A stretch of DNA of 64,000 nt, taken from assembly GCA_022559845.1 (NCBI GenBank), contig CM040120.1:169986334-170050333 (forward strand), given 5' to 3'. Positions 21,506 through 32,521 of this stretch are shown here, piece after piece. Origin of the DNA: Amorphophallus konjac (Eukaryota > Streptophyta > Magnoliopsida > Alismatales > Araceae). The notes under the pieces were generated by a model. That model saw only the letters and a list, made by a program, of their open reading frames with translations. It ran no database searches and was not told the DNA's origin. How positions within the stretch are numbered: the stretch's first letter is position 1; each line of letters starts with the position of its first letter. The position numbers and the translations under genes were made by a program.

Positions 21506-24500
21506 TGTAGCGACCCAGATTCCGGATACCCAGCGTACCCGGTAGGACTACCGAATACACGTGAAACCACAAGGGACCCGCGAGGCCTCCCAAGCGCGGG
21601 AAAGCGCCGAAGGGGAAAAAGGCGTGTGTGGAATACATCAAAGCCATAGATATAACAGTAAGCAATTAAATTTCATTAGATCGGTTTGCTAAAGTAGCAG
21701 AAATAAAATTACATTTTTCATTAGTAATTCAAATTTTACAATTATACACCAGAGTCTAGTCCAAAGGAAAGACAACAAGTACAGTCTGACAGAAAAGAAC
21801 GTACACTGAAGCCGGAGGAAGCCCGACGCAGGTACAACTGGCGGCTACAGCAAAAACGCTCCTCCAGGAACAGCAGAGGAAGAAGGCGAAACCCACCTGA
21901 AAAGCAGGGGTGAGTCTCTAAACAGAAACTCAGTAGGGGTCACACGGATCCCCACTGGAAAATGCACAGTGCAACGGAAGCAACAACAGAAACAACAAGT
22001 GCAGCAAAACAGGAATGGCTACACTAAAAAGATGTAAAACTACGCTACAGGCAGTAGTAAACAGACGGGAGGTAGGAGTAGGGAATAAGCAAGAAAGGCG
22101 AAGAACCCGCGCCAGACAAGTGGCGGCCGAACTAACCTCGGCACCCCAAACTACTCCAAACAACAGCAGAAGGGCGACTCTGATCCAACAAAGTCAGAAG
22201 TTGCCGATCTGCCAACCCGACACCAGGTCTAAGACGGAGACCTGCAAAGACGACTAAAACAATCACGACGGCCTACACGATTGGAACATCGTGCACGCAA
22301 CCCCGGGCTCATCTTGAACACAGCCAAGAACAGACCACACAGCCAGGGTAGCAAATCTTGGACAAGGCCAAGACTAGCCGACATGAAAAGGAGAATAACG
22401 GCTCCGAGAAATGCAAGAGTCGCTGGTCAAGTGATAGGAGTACCCTCACACTAGAAGAACAGCCAGATGCGTCCACTGACGTCTTACACTGCGCCACAAG
22501 TGTCATGTCTACCCGACCGTGTGTACCACGGGGGAGACTAAACACACCAAGAACCAGGTCCAAGGAACAACGACGTTCCAAGGAAAAATGGCACCTCACG
22601 GACACAAGACCGTAGCACCACAACTGCAAGTAACTAGTCAGGGCAACGCCCGTCGACGCAAGTCCCCAGTCCCTGACCACGTGTGCACACACTGACCCGT
22701 ACCTAGGCCAGGCCTCTAGCTAGTATTCCCCTCGGTAGGATGCTACTGCTGGCCGGGTCCCACGGAACTAGCTTAAAAACCATGTAACGGGAACTGCCCG
22801 TCCACCACTCCCGGTGGGTGACGTACTAAGAAAAGCCTACGTCACAGGCTACGACTAGTGGAGGTTCACAAGGCACAGACTCTGAAACACAAGTGCTAGA
22901 GTACAGACAGTCTAAGGAAAGCCCTGTCGCACGTACCACCCAGCAGCACTGGCAGTACCACCACTGCCAACATACTCAGGGCTAGGCAACTAGACCTACC
23001 ACGTAACGATCCCGAGTCGAACGACTCAAAGGCAAGATCGTCACAGACAGCGGAACAAGCTGCCAATCGGTCTAATCCTAAGCCAAAAAAACCACGCTCC
23101 GCAGAAAACAACACACGGAGACCTGAGGGAACACCAAAAATCCTCAGACACAACTGGACACACAAACCGAGGTAAAGCGACACCTCGAGACATCCAGAAC
23201 CAGTGTCTCGGACTGGACAGAACCGCCAAGACACCCACACACAAGGTCACCTATCAACCACTGGGTCACCCCGGGTTGACCGAAACCAGACCAAAACAGA
23301 AGCAAAGGTAGGATAGAAAATCCTACCTCAAATAAGAAGACTCCTGGCTACCTTACAACGTAGTCCTAGCCCTCATAGGACGTCGGGAGACATCCACGGG
23401 ACAGCGGGCAGACCACAAGGCCAAGCCAAGACAAGCAGAAACCGAAGAAACGGAAATCGAAGCACAAGGCATGTAACGCGCCACCCCTAGACCGTTACAA
23501 GCATAAGACGGTCTAGACCTAGGCTATTACACTCCAAGCGATGGTCGAGAGAACGGCTGTCACACACACCGCCCTAACTAACCTCAAAAAACGTAAAGAC
23601 ATGTAACGCGCAGCACCAGCCGCGTCACACAGACCTGACGCGCCATACCGGGGCCGTCAGAGCCAACATCGATCAAAACACAAACACAGCAAATGTAACG
23701 CGCTATGGCAAGCGCGTTACAATCACCTAACGCGCAGGACAAAGCGCGTTACACACAAGCTCGAAACAGAAAACGGAGACTGAGAGGCATGTAACGGCCA
23801 GCTCAAGGCGCGTTACAAAAGCCCGACGCACAGGGGTCCGACCGTTACACCCAACGGCGCAGCAACCCAAGTCAGCCAAAACAACATGTAACGGTCCAAA
23901 GAGGACGCATCACACAGGCCTAATACACAGAGGCTGGGCCGTTACAAACAGCACGGCCCACAGCCACCCAACTCGGCCAAAACAAAGTGTAACGGCTAGG
24001 GGCAGGCGCGTTACACTCACCCAACGCATAGGGGCACCACCGTCAGAGGCACCGCCTCCAATGGTCAACGTCGGTCAAACGGAATGTAACGGCCAGGGTA
24101 GGGCGCGTTACCTCCATCTAACGCACTGGGTCAAGCGCGTTAGACTAACCGACTCAACCCCAAAACAAAACGACAAAGCGAATGTAACGCACAGGCTCAG
24201 GCACGTTACATGGGTGTGACGCGCCACTCCAGGGCCGTCACATACCCAGAAGCCAAAAACTCTCAAGAACGCCAAACGAAGTGGCGGTCTATCGTAGGGC
24301 CGTCAGAGCCAAGTGACGGCCTCTGAAATGACCGCTACATCGGTCACGGCGGGAAAACATAGGAATGGCCAAATCGGCCCGTTCCATGCCCCATACGCGC
24401 CGAAGCGCTGGGGAAACAAACCCAAACGCTGGAAAACAACACTAGGGTGCTAAAACCCCACATGCAAGCTCAAAAACACAAGATCCGGGCGATTTCATCA

Positions 24501-25361
24501 AATTGACCCAAAATGGGTCACCGAGGTTCCCGGACTTCTACCGGCCTCGAATGAACACCAATCAACATAAAATTAACGTGGATGGGATCCTAACATCCCA
24601 GCAGTTAGTTTAAAACTAACTACACCGCAAACGGTCGCCGTTTTCCGGCAAACCCTACAAACCACGAAAATCAACGTTTAGGCAAAACAAGCCCAAACTC
24701 GACCGTTTCCTTGCCGAACGACGTGCAATGGCAGGGAAAACAGAGAGGAAGAAGTGAGGAACCGTCACCCTACCTCCACCGAAGAAACCGTGCCCCGAAG
24801 GGATTAAACCACGCCGAAAACCACTCGCGAACCGATTTCACCGGCTTTGAATCCACCATTCGGGACCGTGCCAGAATTGATCCGATCCTCGCCCCATCGC
24901 GCACCTAGCCAGCTCCATCACGTCCCCAACACGTGCCTCTAGTCACCCCGTCTGCAGTCGGTGCCGAGGAGGCGAAACGAGAGAGAACGGAAGAGAGAGA
25001 GACGGCGGCGGTGAATGAGTAGGGAGGAGAGAGGAAAAGGAAATAAAAAGAAAAGAAATTTGAAAATTTTCCTAATTTCCGAAAATTCCAAAAATGCACC
25101 GAAAATGCATAAATTCAGAAAAATACGTAAAAATAGCCAAAACGACCTGCTCGAAGAGTACATCGCCGCTGTAGCATCCACGAGTTCGAGAATTGACAAA
25201 CAAACTCACCGTAGAGTTCCGTAACTAGTACGTGAGAAAAACCTACACGGCTCGTCAAACTCAACTCGGAAGCCACAAAAGCGAACCGAAAACTCAACGA
25301 AACCAATCTAAAAGATCCAATGAAGATCCAGCAAGACCTACCAAGGATTCAGGGCAATACC
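21506..25361 (-). repeat. L-array LTR 3 (right, outer 5' LTR)
   Basis: 3856 bp. It retains the 42 bp around 23453-23494 that LTR 1 and LTR 2 lack and that L2 also has, so it is ancestral at this site. The outer end is mutated (GGGCAATACC in place of GGGCATTACA) and is followed by the TSD GTTTA. Palindromic units run from about 23463 to 24340. Confidence 0.92.
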
Positions 25362-25366
25362 GTTTA
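25362..25366. other. TSD, right copy, of the L-array
   Basis: GTTTA, identical to 9774-9778. Confidence 0.92.
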
Positions 25367-28068
25367 TCCGACCTAGTACTTCACCTTGGGGAGCCCCGGT
25401 CCTCTTTGTTAAAAAGAAAGATGGTTCGATGAGACTATGTGTTGATTATCGGCAATTGAATCAACTCACCATCAAGAATAAATATCATTTGCCGAGGATT
25501 GATGAATTATTCGACCAGATTTCTGGAGCTCGATATTTCTCAAAGATCGATCTTCGATCTGGTTATCATCAGTTGAAAATCAAGGAAAGTGATATTCACA
25601 AGATGGCATTTCGGAGTAGGTATGGACATTACGAGTTCACCGTTATACCTTTCGACTTAACAAATGCGCCTGCCGCATTCATGCAATTAATGAACAGCGT
25701 ATTCAGGCCATACCTCGATCAATTTCTGGTTGTATTCATCGACGACATTTTGATATACTCCAAGTCAAAGGATGAACATGAGGAACATCTCAAGAAGGCC
25801 CTTCAATTATTAAGAGATCACAAGCTTTATGCCAAATTAAGCAAATGTGATTTCTGGTTGGAGGAAGTCTCTTTTCTCGGTCACATAATTTCCAAGAACG
25901 GTATCACCGTCGATCCTTCAAAGGTTGAGGCCGTAAAGAACTGGGAAAGACTTACTAGTGTGATGGAAATTCGAAGCTTCTTGGGATTGGCTGGATATTA
26001 TCGAAGATTTATCAAGGATTTCTCAAAGATCGTAGTATCTTTAACAAGATCGACACGGAAGGAGAATCCTTTTATATGGTCTGAGGAAGGCGAGAAAAGC
26101 TTTCAAACATTAAAAGATTATCTGACGACTGCTCCTATTCTCACATTACCTACGGAAGGAGGAGGATTTGAAGTATATGCTGATGCATCTGGAATTGGCC
26201 TAGGTTGCGTATTAATACAACACGGCAATGTCATAGCTTATTCCTCATGGCAATTGAAGAAGCACAAGGAAAATTATCTCGTACATGACCTAGAACTGGC
26301 AGCTATGGTCTTTACTTTGAAGATCTGGCGACATTACCTCTATGGCAAAGCCTTTACGGTGTATTCTGATCACAAGAGTCTCAAATATTTATTCTCTCAA
26401 AAGGAGGTCAATATGAGACAAAGACGGTGGTTGGAATATTTAAAGTATTTCAACTTCTCTATATAATATCACCCCGGAAAAGGTAATGCCGTAGCTGATG
26501 CACTTAGTCGAAAGCCGATGGCTTTATTATCGATCATGATGGTTAAAGAATGACATCTACTTGAGAAAATGGCCAACTTAAACCTCAATATGGAGGAGAA
26601 GGAAGGCAGAGTCTTTATTGCTAATATTCGACTCCAACCCGAGTTACTCTCGAAAATCAAGGAACGGCAAGTTGATGATCCGATGAGCAGTGAAATTAAA
26701 GAGAAACTAGATCAACTATCGGATTTCCTTCTAGCTAATGATGGAAGGCTATTATTCAAAGGAAGAACTTGTATACCCGATTGTTCTACTATCATGGGAA
26801 AAATCTTGGAGGAAGCACATCGGTCAAGGTATACTATTCACCCCGGTGCTACAAAAATGTACCAAGACCTCAAGAGAACATTCTGGTGGCCGAATATGAA
26901 GAGAGAGGTAGCCGAGTTCGTAAGCTGATGTTTGTTTTGTCATCAAGTCATGGCCGAACACCTCAAACCGGCTGACAAGCTCAAGCCTCTCAAAATACTG
27001 TAATGGAAATGGGATAGTATCGGTATGGACTTCATAGTTGGATTACCGAAGACCCGAAGTGGTTTTGATGCTATATGGGTAATTATGGATCGGCTAACAA
27101 AATCCGCTCACTTTTTACCTATCAAGACTAGATGGATCGTGGATGTTCTAGCCGCTTTATATATCAAGAAGATCGTAAAGTTGCACGGTATTCCAAGCTC
27201 TATTATTTCGGACCGAGATCCGAGATTCACCTCTCATTTCTGGAAGAGTTTACAATCGTCTATGGGTACTAGAATAAGATTTAGCACTACTTTTCACCCA
27301 TAGACGGATGGACAAACTGACAGGACGAATCAAATTATTGAAGATATGTTGAGAGCATGCATGATAGACTTCGGCGGAAGTTGGTATGAACATTTACCAT
27401 TGACTGAGTTCGCTTATAACAATAGCTATCAGTCAAGTATACAAATGGCACCATTCGAAGCTCTTTATGGCCGAAGTTGTAGATCGCCTCTATGCTGGAG
27501 CGAGGTTGGTGACAAAGGATTGATTGGTCCCGATACTGTACAAGACACAACTGACAAAGTCCAGTTGATACAAGAAAGGCTAAAGGTCGCTCAATCACGG
27601 CAAAAGAGCTACGCCGACAACCGGAGGAGAGACCTTGAATTCCAAGTGTTGGAGCATGTCTTCTTAAAGATCTCACCCACTCGAGGAATTAGAAGATTCG
27701 GCATAAAAGAAAAGTTGAGTCCAAGATTTATTGGCCCTTTCAAGATTCTGGAGAGAATCGGCGAGGTAGCATACAAGCGGGCTTTACCTCCTCAACTGGC
27801 CGGTGTACACGACGTATTCCATGTATCCATGCTAAGGAAATATGTCTATGATCCTTCACATGTGATTCAATTTGAAGAATTGAAACTCCAAAAGGACCTA
27901 TCATATGATGAAAGATCGATCAAAATATTAGATCAAAAATTACACCAACTGAGGAATCGAGCCATACCGATGGTGAAAGTCTAATGGAGCAAGCGTGGAT
28001 TCGAGGAAGCAACCTAGGAATTGGAAGAATCTATCAAGAAGAAATACTCGGATTTAATCTCAGGTTAG
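25362..28068 (+). pseudogene. A1 pol, second part (RT, RNase H, integrase, chromodomain-like tail)
   Basis: RT resumes with [17 protein letters not shown] and carries FIDD at 25735-25746 as the catalytic box (usual form Y/FVDD). RNase H begins near [10 protein letters not shown] at about 26175. Integrase shows the HHCC-type zinc region (IHPGATK ... CLFC), then D in GMDF (27025) and D in SDRDPRF. The catalytic Glu of the D,D35E set is Asp here (GAC at 27319-27321; A2 has GAG). The C-terminus has LRKYVYDPSH and a chromodomain-like end. Stops: 26464 TAA, 26551 TGA, 26926 TGA, 27001 TAA, 27301 TAG, 27982 TAA and 28015 TAG, all in one unbroken frame to the likely true stop at 28066. Dead copy of a Tekay/Del-like chromovirus. 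Confidence 0.92.
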
Positions 28069-28141
28069 AAATTCGACCTTTCTACTCGAATTTTTGAATT
28101 TTAGTTGTATAGTATGAATTTGGAGGACTAAATTCTTTTAA

Positions 28142-28152
28142 GTGGGGGAGGA
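28142..28152 (+). other. PPT of A1
   Basis: GTGGGGGAGGA immediately before the 3' LTR start TGTAGAAACC. Confidence 0.85.
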
Positions 28153-28682
28153 TGTAGAAACCTGATAATTAAAAATGAGAAATAAAATTTTTAATTTCAT
28201 TATGTAATTAAAGTTTTCATGAAATAATTAAATTATATTTTTACTATATGAAATAAACTAGTTTATTGAATTTACTTGAATTAACTAGAAGTAAATAGAG
28301 ATTAAATACTTTAAACCTTAGATAAATCATAGAAAGCCCAATAAAAGTCCATGTAATGAACTAAGGTCACAATTGGCCCATCGGCTAATCCAAAATAGGC
28401 TGGATTAATAGATTAAAGGATTTATTAAAGGTTAAATTAACCTAAATTCGTAACATGTGTTTAATATGCAATTTAAGGAATTTTAATAATCTAATTTCTA
28501 GAAGGTTGTCACGAAAATCGACTCTTACCTAACAGCCCACCTTGGACTAGCCGTTTTTACATTGGTTTCACACCAAACGGAGGCTAGGTTAAGAAGAAAA
28601 ATTAGAATTTTCTTCTAATTCGGAGTTGGAAAGTTTGGCATTGTTAGGCAAGGAATCTTGATAAATTTGGCCAAGTTTTGGC

Positions 28683-28690
28683 TATAAATA
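28683..28690 (+). promoter_or_regulatory. TATA box of A1 3' LTR
   Basis: TATAAATA in the context GGCTATAAATAGAACC, about 530 bp into the LTR, so the transcript start is expected near 28715. The 5' LTR has lost this part. Confidence 0.7.
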
Positions 28691-28983
28691 GAACCACATT
28701 CGACCCTCAAATCATCCTTGGAGGTTAAGGTTACGCTGCTGCGAAGATTGGTGAAGATTTGAAAGAAGATTTAGAAGAGCAAAGGGTTTTCCTATATTTG
28801 GGGATATTTCGTTAGATCCAAAAAAAGGTAGGTGTCTCTCAGGTTAAACTCTAATTAAAACATGCCATCTTATTCGTTTTTCTATCCTCTTTCCATTGAT
28901 AGCTCATTTATTAAATTTCGTTATGAAATGAGCAAGTTATGGTCATTTTACTGAGGGGTATTTCTGTTTCGGTCTCGGAACCA

Positions 28984-29165
28984 GAATGCGCTACTCTTCA
29001 AGAGCGCGTTCTGAACGCGCCAGCCCGACCCAGCGCGTTTAGACAGACCCCGCCCCTTTCACCAAATTTTCAAAATGTACATATAATAATATAAAGATAT
29101 GTTCTAGATCCGGATGACTAGGGGTCAAAAATATAATACTTTTAGTATATACATATACATAAGGT

Positions 29166-29212
<47 letters not shown>

Positions 29213-29276
29213 CCAGATCGCGCCACTCACGGCCAGCGCGTTCTTCAAGATCACGCCAGCAACCTATAGCGTGTTC
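28984..29276 (+). repeat. Four 28-nt palindromic units in A1 LTR
   Basis: Units start at 28984, 29013, 29216 and 29249, each 28 nt, beginning GAATGCGC, GAACGCGC, GATCGCGC or GATCACGC and ending GCGCGTT(C/T) or GCGTGTTC. They are arranged as two pairs with the TA microsatellite between. They resemble the 26-nt units of families B and L but with a loop of about 10 nt. Confidence 0.75.
29169..29208. repeat. (TA)20 microsatellite
   Basis: Uninterrupted TA dinucleotides within the A1 3' LTR. Confidence 0.97.
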
Positions 29277-29619
29277 AAAACAATATACTCGGAATGCTCG
29301 GGGGTCAAACAAAATAATTTCAAAATCAACCAACCACACCTCAGTTCAGTGCGGCTCGGCTCGGCTCGACACAAATAAATAAATAAATATATTAATAGTA
29401 TAGTTTTGTATTCACACACAACTCGAGCCCACATTCTATGCCCCTTGGGTCATGACCCAAGGGTGAGCTCTCCAACATATAAAGCCATGCAAGTTTTCTA
29501 AACTTCCAATGTGGGACTAAAGATTAGTCACTACATATTATGAACACAATATGAATTATAACATTTGGAATCTCCAATAATTATAAGTATTTAGTCACCA
29601 AAAGTAAGAAAAATTAATA

Positions 29620-30310
29620 TTAGCATGTTTTAATTCTTACAGCATGTTAAAAGTTATTTTTGTAGAATGAAATTATTTTTACATGTAAAAATCTAATTTT
29701 AACCATATTAGTAAATTAATGCATGAAAAATATTTCCAGCATGTTAAAAATTACTTCCAACATGATAAAATTATTTTATACATACTTAGATATAAAAAAT
29801 ATTTTTAGAATGTTAAAATATTTTTAAAACTATTTTTTTGTGCATGCTAAACCTAATTTCCTATTAAATAATTAGTAAATTGATGTACAAAAATTACTTC
29901 CAGCATGATAAAATTATTTATAGCATGTTAGAATTATTTTAGCATGATAGAATTATTTTCAGTATATTAAAGCTATTTTTTAACATGATAATTTTATTTT
30001 CCTATCAAATAATTAGTAAATAAATATAGAAAAATAATTTTTAGCATGATAAAATTTATGTTGTGATCAGAGAATTTCTGTAATCAGCATGGTAAACCTA
30101 TCTTTATCATATTATCAGTAAGTTAATATGTGAGAATTATTTTAACATGTTAAGTATTAATTTTAGCATGTTAAAAATTATTTTTTAGTATCTAAAAATT
30201 AAATCCAACATGAAAATTTATTTTTATCATCTTATCAGTAAAATAACGTATGAAAATTATTATCAGCATGTTAAAATTATTTTCAGCAAGTTAGAATTAT
30301 TTTCGGCATA
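29620..30310 (+). repeat. AGCATG(A/T)TAAAA repeats, 3' LTR copy
   Basis: Counterpart of 6035-6740, with the same motif and order and small indels relative to the 5' copy. Confidence 0.8.
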
Positions 30311-31140
30311 AAAAAACTATTTTCATAACCAAATTATGATTTTTATAATAAATCACCGTTTTGGTTAAACTAATGCATCTCCACTGTACAAAGAACTTCC
30401 TGTAAATATGTCTAAACATTTGTAAACCAAATTCATACAAGATTAAACAATGGAATTAAATTAATTCTATTAAACTCTATTTACTTGAATTTTCTTCCTA
30501 GTTACCGTTCTTTCTTGAATTCCACGACTTAATGTCGTTAAACAAGATGCCTTAAAATTATTATTCACTCTTCTTGCTACTTCTGAGATTTTTGTCAGAT
30601 CTGTACTTTTTACAAATGAGCTTATTCTTGAAATTCATTGGCCATAGTGTTAAGTGGATGTCTAAACGTACTTGCGATCTTATGATCCACTGACCAAATG
30701 CCTGGCATTAATGGGGTCCCGTCTGGTCCTGGGAGGAGCCCCCGAAAGTACTTGTGCCCATGGGAGTTGATTGACCACGGTGTGGCATTGCACCGAAGTG
30801 CATGACTTGCTAGATTTTACGGCATTCCACTATTCGTACTTGTTAGTTGTTTACTTGAAAATTACATGAATTACTTGACTTGCGTGAAAATGGCCAATTA
30901 CATGAAATTCTTTACTTGTTCAAAGTCATTACTTGGAAATTCATCTTGATATCATATTATCTCAATTACTTAGAAATTCCATTCATGTAAATACACTTCC
31001 CGATACAAATTAGAAAATTGCTTAAATTGTTAATACTTAAAGATTGCTTAGTTCTTAGAGATATAAAATCCTACTGAGCTTTTTAGCTCACCCTACGTTT
31101 TGGTTAATTATTGCAGGAAATGAAAATGAACAAGGGAATG

Positions 31141-32513
31141 TGATGCGGGACGGACACGAGGACCGACTCTAAGTGATGCGGACCTCGGTCTCTAAATGTA
31201 GACGCGACCAGCAACATATTAATCGGAGATACACTTCGGCCCGACACTAAGAGTTCCTATGGGCTATACGTCGCTAACAAAAATGTAAACTCACTCGTCG
31301 TCCCAAGAGAGGGGAAACGCGGATCCGCGCGGTTGAGAAACCGGCAGAGTCAAGGGTGGTCGACTCACTTCCGTGCTCGGATCGAGTCACAGGACGGGTC
31401 ACTCTCCCGCTCACAGCGGTGACATGAACTCACGGGCTAGAATCCTAACGAACTCACAGCGGCATATGACCATATACTAAACTACCAAATGAACGCCAAG
31501 AAATGAGACCGTTACCTTCACGCTCCCGGCGTGGGGAAGATAACCCTGGCCAAATCTGTACTCCTGGTTAACAAATTTTTACAGCGGTACAAAGTTTTGA
31601 CCCACTCCACGTAGGGAGGTAACATGTCACATGTGGGGCCTAGGAGTAGAGGGAATTGGGTTGACGGGTAACATCTTGATGTTGCTCTGAAGGTGTCGAA
31701 ACTCGCATTTTAGTGCTATCCGGACGGCGCGATCTGCGGGTTCGTGGGGCCCACGTGCTGCTCAGACCTCCGGATCTGACGGGGTGGGTCCCGATGTGAT
31801 GTTGACACCTGGTGGCGTGCTCCCCTGGACGGCGGCTGGGTTGGAACACCGATCGGAGGCCGGACGGCTCCGATCTCCACCCGTCGGAGGTGCTGGCCAC
31901 GGGTCTGCAACCTCTGTTTTCTGGCGCGCGACCCTGCGAGATCTGTTGCTGCGAACAGCACCGACGTTGGATCGACGCGAAACTGGCGCCGTTGGAACGT
32001 TGACTCGAAATCCTTCGATCCTCTGTGGATCTAGAAATTTCGACGGGACCTGAAAGTTTGGGCTCCAAAAGATATCGTGGATGGGAGCATAAATTCGTGG
32101 AAGAAGGGGCTGTCCTAGATGGATAGAACTCCGGCGACGATGGTAGTGGTGCGACGTGGCATGATGGCGGCGGCAATGACGAACTCACGAACTGATAGAA
32201 GAGGCTTCACACCTCTGATTCACAGCCTTCCCAGCTGCAGAAGGGGGAGAGAGGAGAGCGATAGGGGGCGGCCCTTGCTTGCTCCAATAATAATCAGATT
32301 TTTCTCTTCATTAATTCCACTCAAAATAGAAATACAAGGCTTTTATAGGAAATACAAAAAGACTAGTTCTATCCCTAGATCTAGGGTTGGGGAGGGATAA
32401 AAGAGGAAGTCCACAATTTATTTCTCCCATGTGATTTGGAACAAATAAAAAAAGATTACAAAACCTATTAAACTATATTAGAATGGGGCGCCCCCTTGAC
32501 TAATGTGGTTCCA
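31141..32513 (-). mobile_element. D: solo-LTR-like element without matching flanks
   Basis: On the minus strand it starts TGGAACCACATT and ends CCCGCATCA (plus strand TGATGCGGG ... GGTTCCA), the TG...CA form of an LTR, with a TATA box and leader in the right order. It has no PBS on one side or PPT on the other. The left flank is A1 LTR; the right flank becomes A2 RT within about 10 bp, and the flanking 5-mers (GAATG and CCTTG) do not match. The longest ORF (31640-32188, minus, 182 codons) is S/P/R-rich with no domain and is probably not a gene. The right boundary could be off by about 10 bp. Confidence 0.5.
32340..32347 (-). promoter_or_regulatory. TATA box in D
   Basis: Minus-strand TATAAAAG in CCTATAAAAGCC, about 170 bp after the proposed LTR start; it supports the minus-strand orientation of D. 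Confidence 0.5.
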
Positions 32514-32521
32514 CCTTGGAA

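Larger units (their letters stand above)
9779..25361 (-). mobile_element. L-array: tandem L retrotransposon, three LTRs and two interiors
   Basis: On the plus strand the order is LTR (9779-13593), interior (13594-15643), LTR (15644-19457), interior (19458-21505), LTR (21506-25361), repeating every ~5.86 kb. PBS and PPT show the elements read right to left. The whole block is flanked by one TSD (GTTTA), so it occupies a single insertion site in A1 RT. The interiors have no gag or pol. Such shared-LTR tandems are thought to arise by unequal recombination between LTRs, or by insertion of a recombined template. Confidence 0.93.
28828..31116 (+). other. Candidate LTR leader intron in A1
   Basis: A donor-like AAG/GTAGGT lies about 145 bp after the TATA box, and a CTCACCCT branch-point-like motif precedes TTATTGCAG/GAAATG. 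The acceptor also exists in the 5' LTR at 7548-7550, upstream of the gag ATG. The layout matches families B and L. Prediction only. Confidence 0.35.
5727..31140 (+). mobile_element. A1: A-family Ty3/gypsy chromovirus, interrupted
   Basis: A1 has a partial 5' LTR (5727-7836), PBS (7844-7855), gag-pol (8059-9778 and 25362-28068), PPT (28142-28152) and an almost complete 3' LTR (28153-31140). B1 truncates the 5' LTR on the left, the L-array splits RT, and D cuts off about the last 260 bp of the 3' LTR. The reading frame is continuous across all of gag-pol when the L-array is set aside, but ten in-frame stops make the copy inactive. Estimated full LTR length is about 3.25 kb, from combining both LTRs. 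Confidence 0.9.
28153..31140 (+). repeat. 3' LTR of A1 (lacks about the last 260 bp)
   Basis: Starts TGTAGAAACCTG after the PPT. In order: U3 with a TATA box (28683-28690), a donor-like AAG/GTAGGT (28828), palindromic units (28984-29276) around a TA microsatellite, the AGCATG repeat block, and an acceptor-like TTGCAG (31111-31116). It stops at GGGAATG (31140), where D begins; the missing end is known from the 5' LTR (7575-7836). Confidence 0.9.

Noticed and set aside
9779..25361. Three separate L insertions rather than one tandem.
   Set aside because: There is one TSD for the whole block, LTRs 1-2 and 2-3 are shared without extra flanking DNA, and no internal TSDs exist.
29280..31140. Possible independent solo LTR of family A.
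   Set aside because: It is continuous with the PPT and pol of A1 through 28153, so it is the 3' LTR of that element.
31640..32188. 182-codon ORF on the minus strand of D.
   Set aside because: S/P/R-rich translation typical of GC-rich leader DNA, with no start context or domain; overlapping ORFs exist on both strands.
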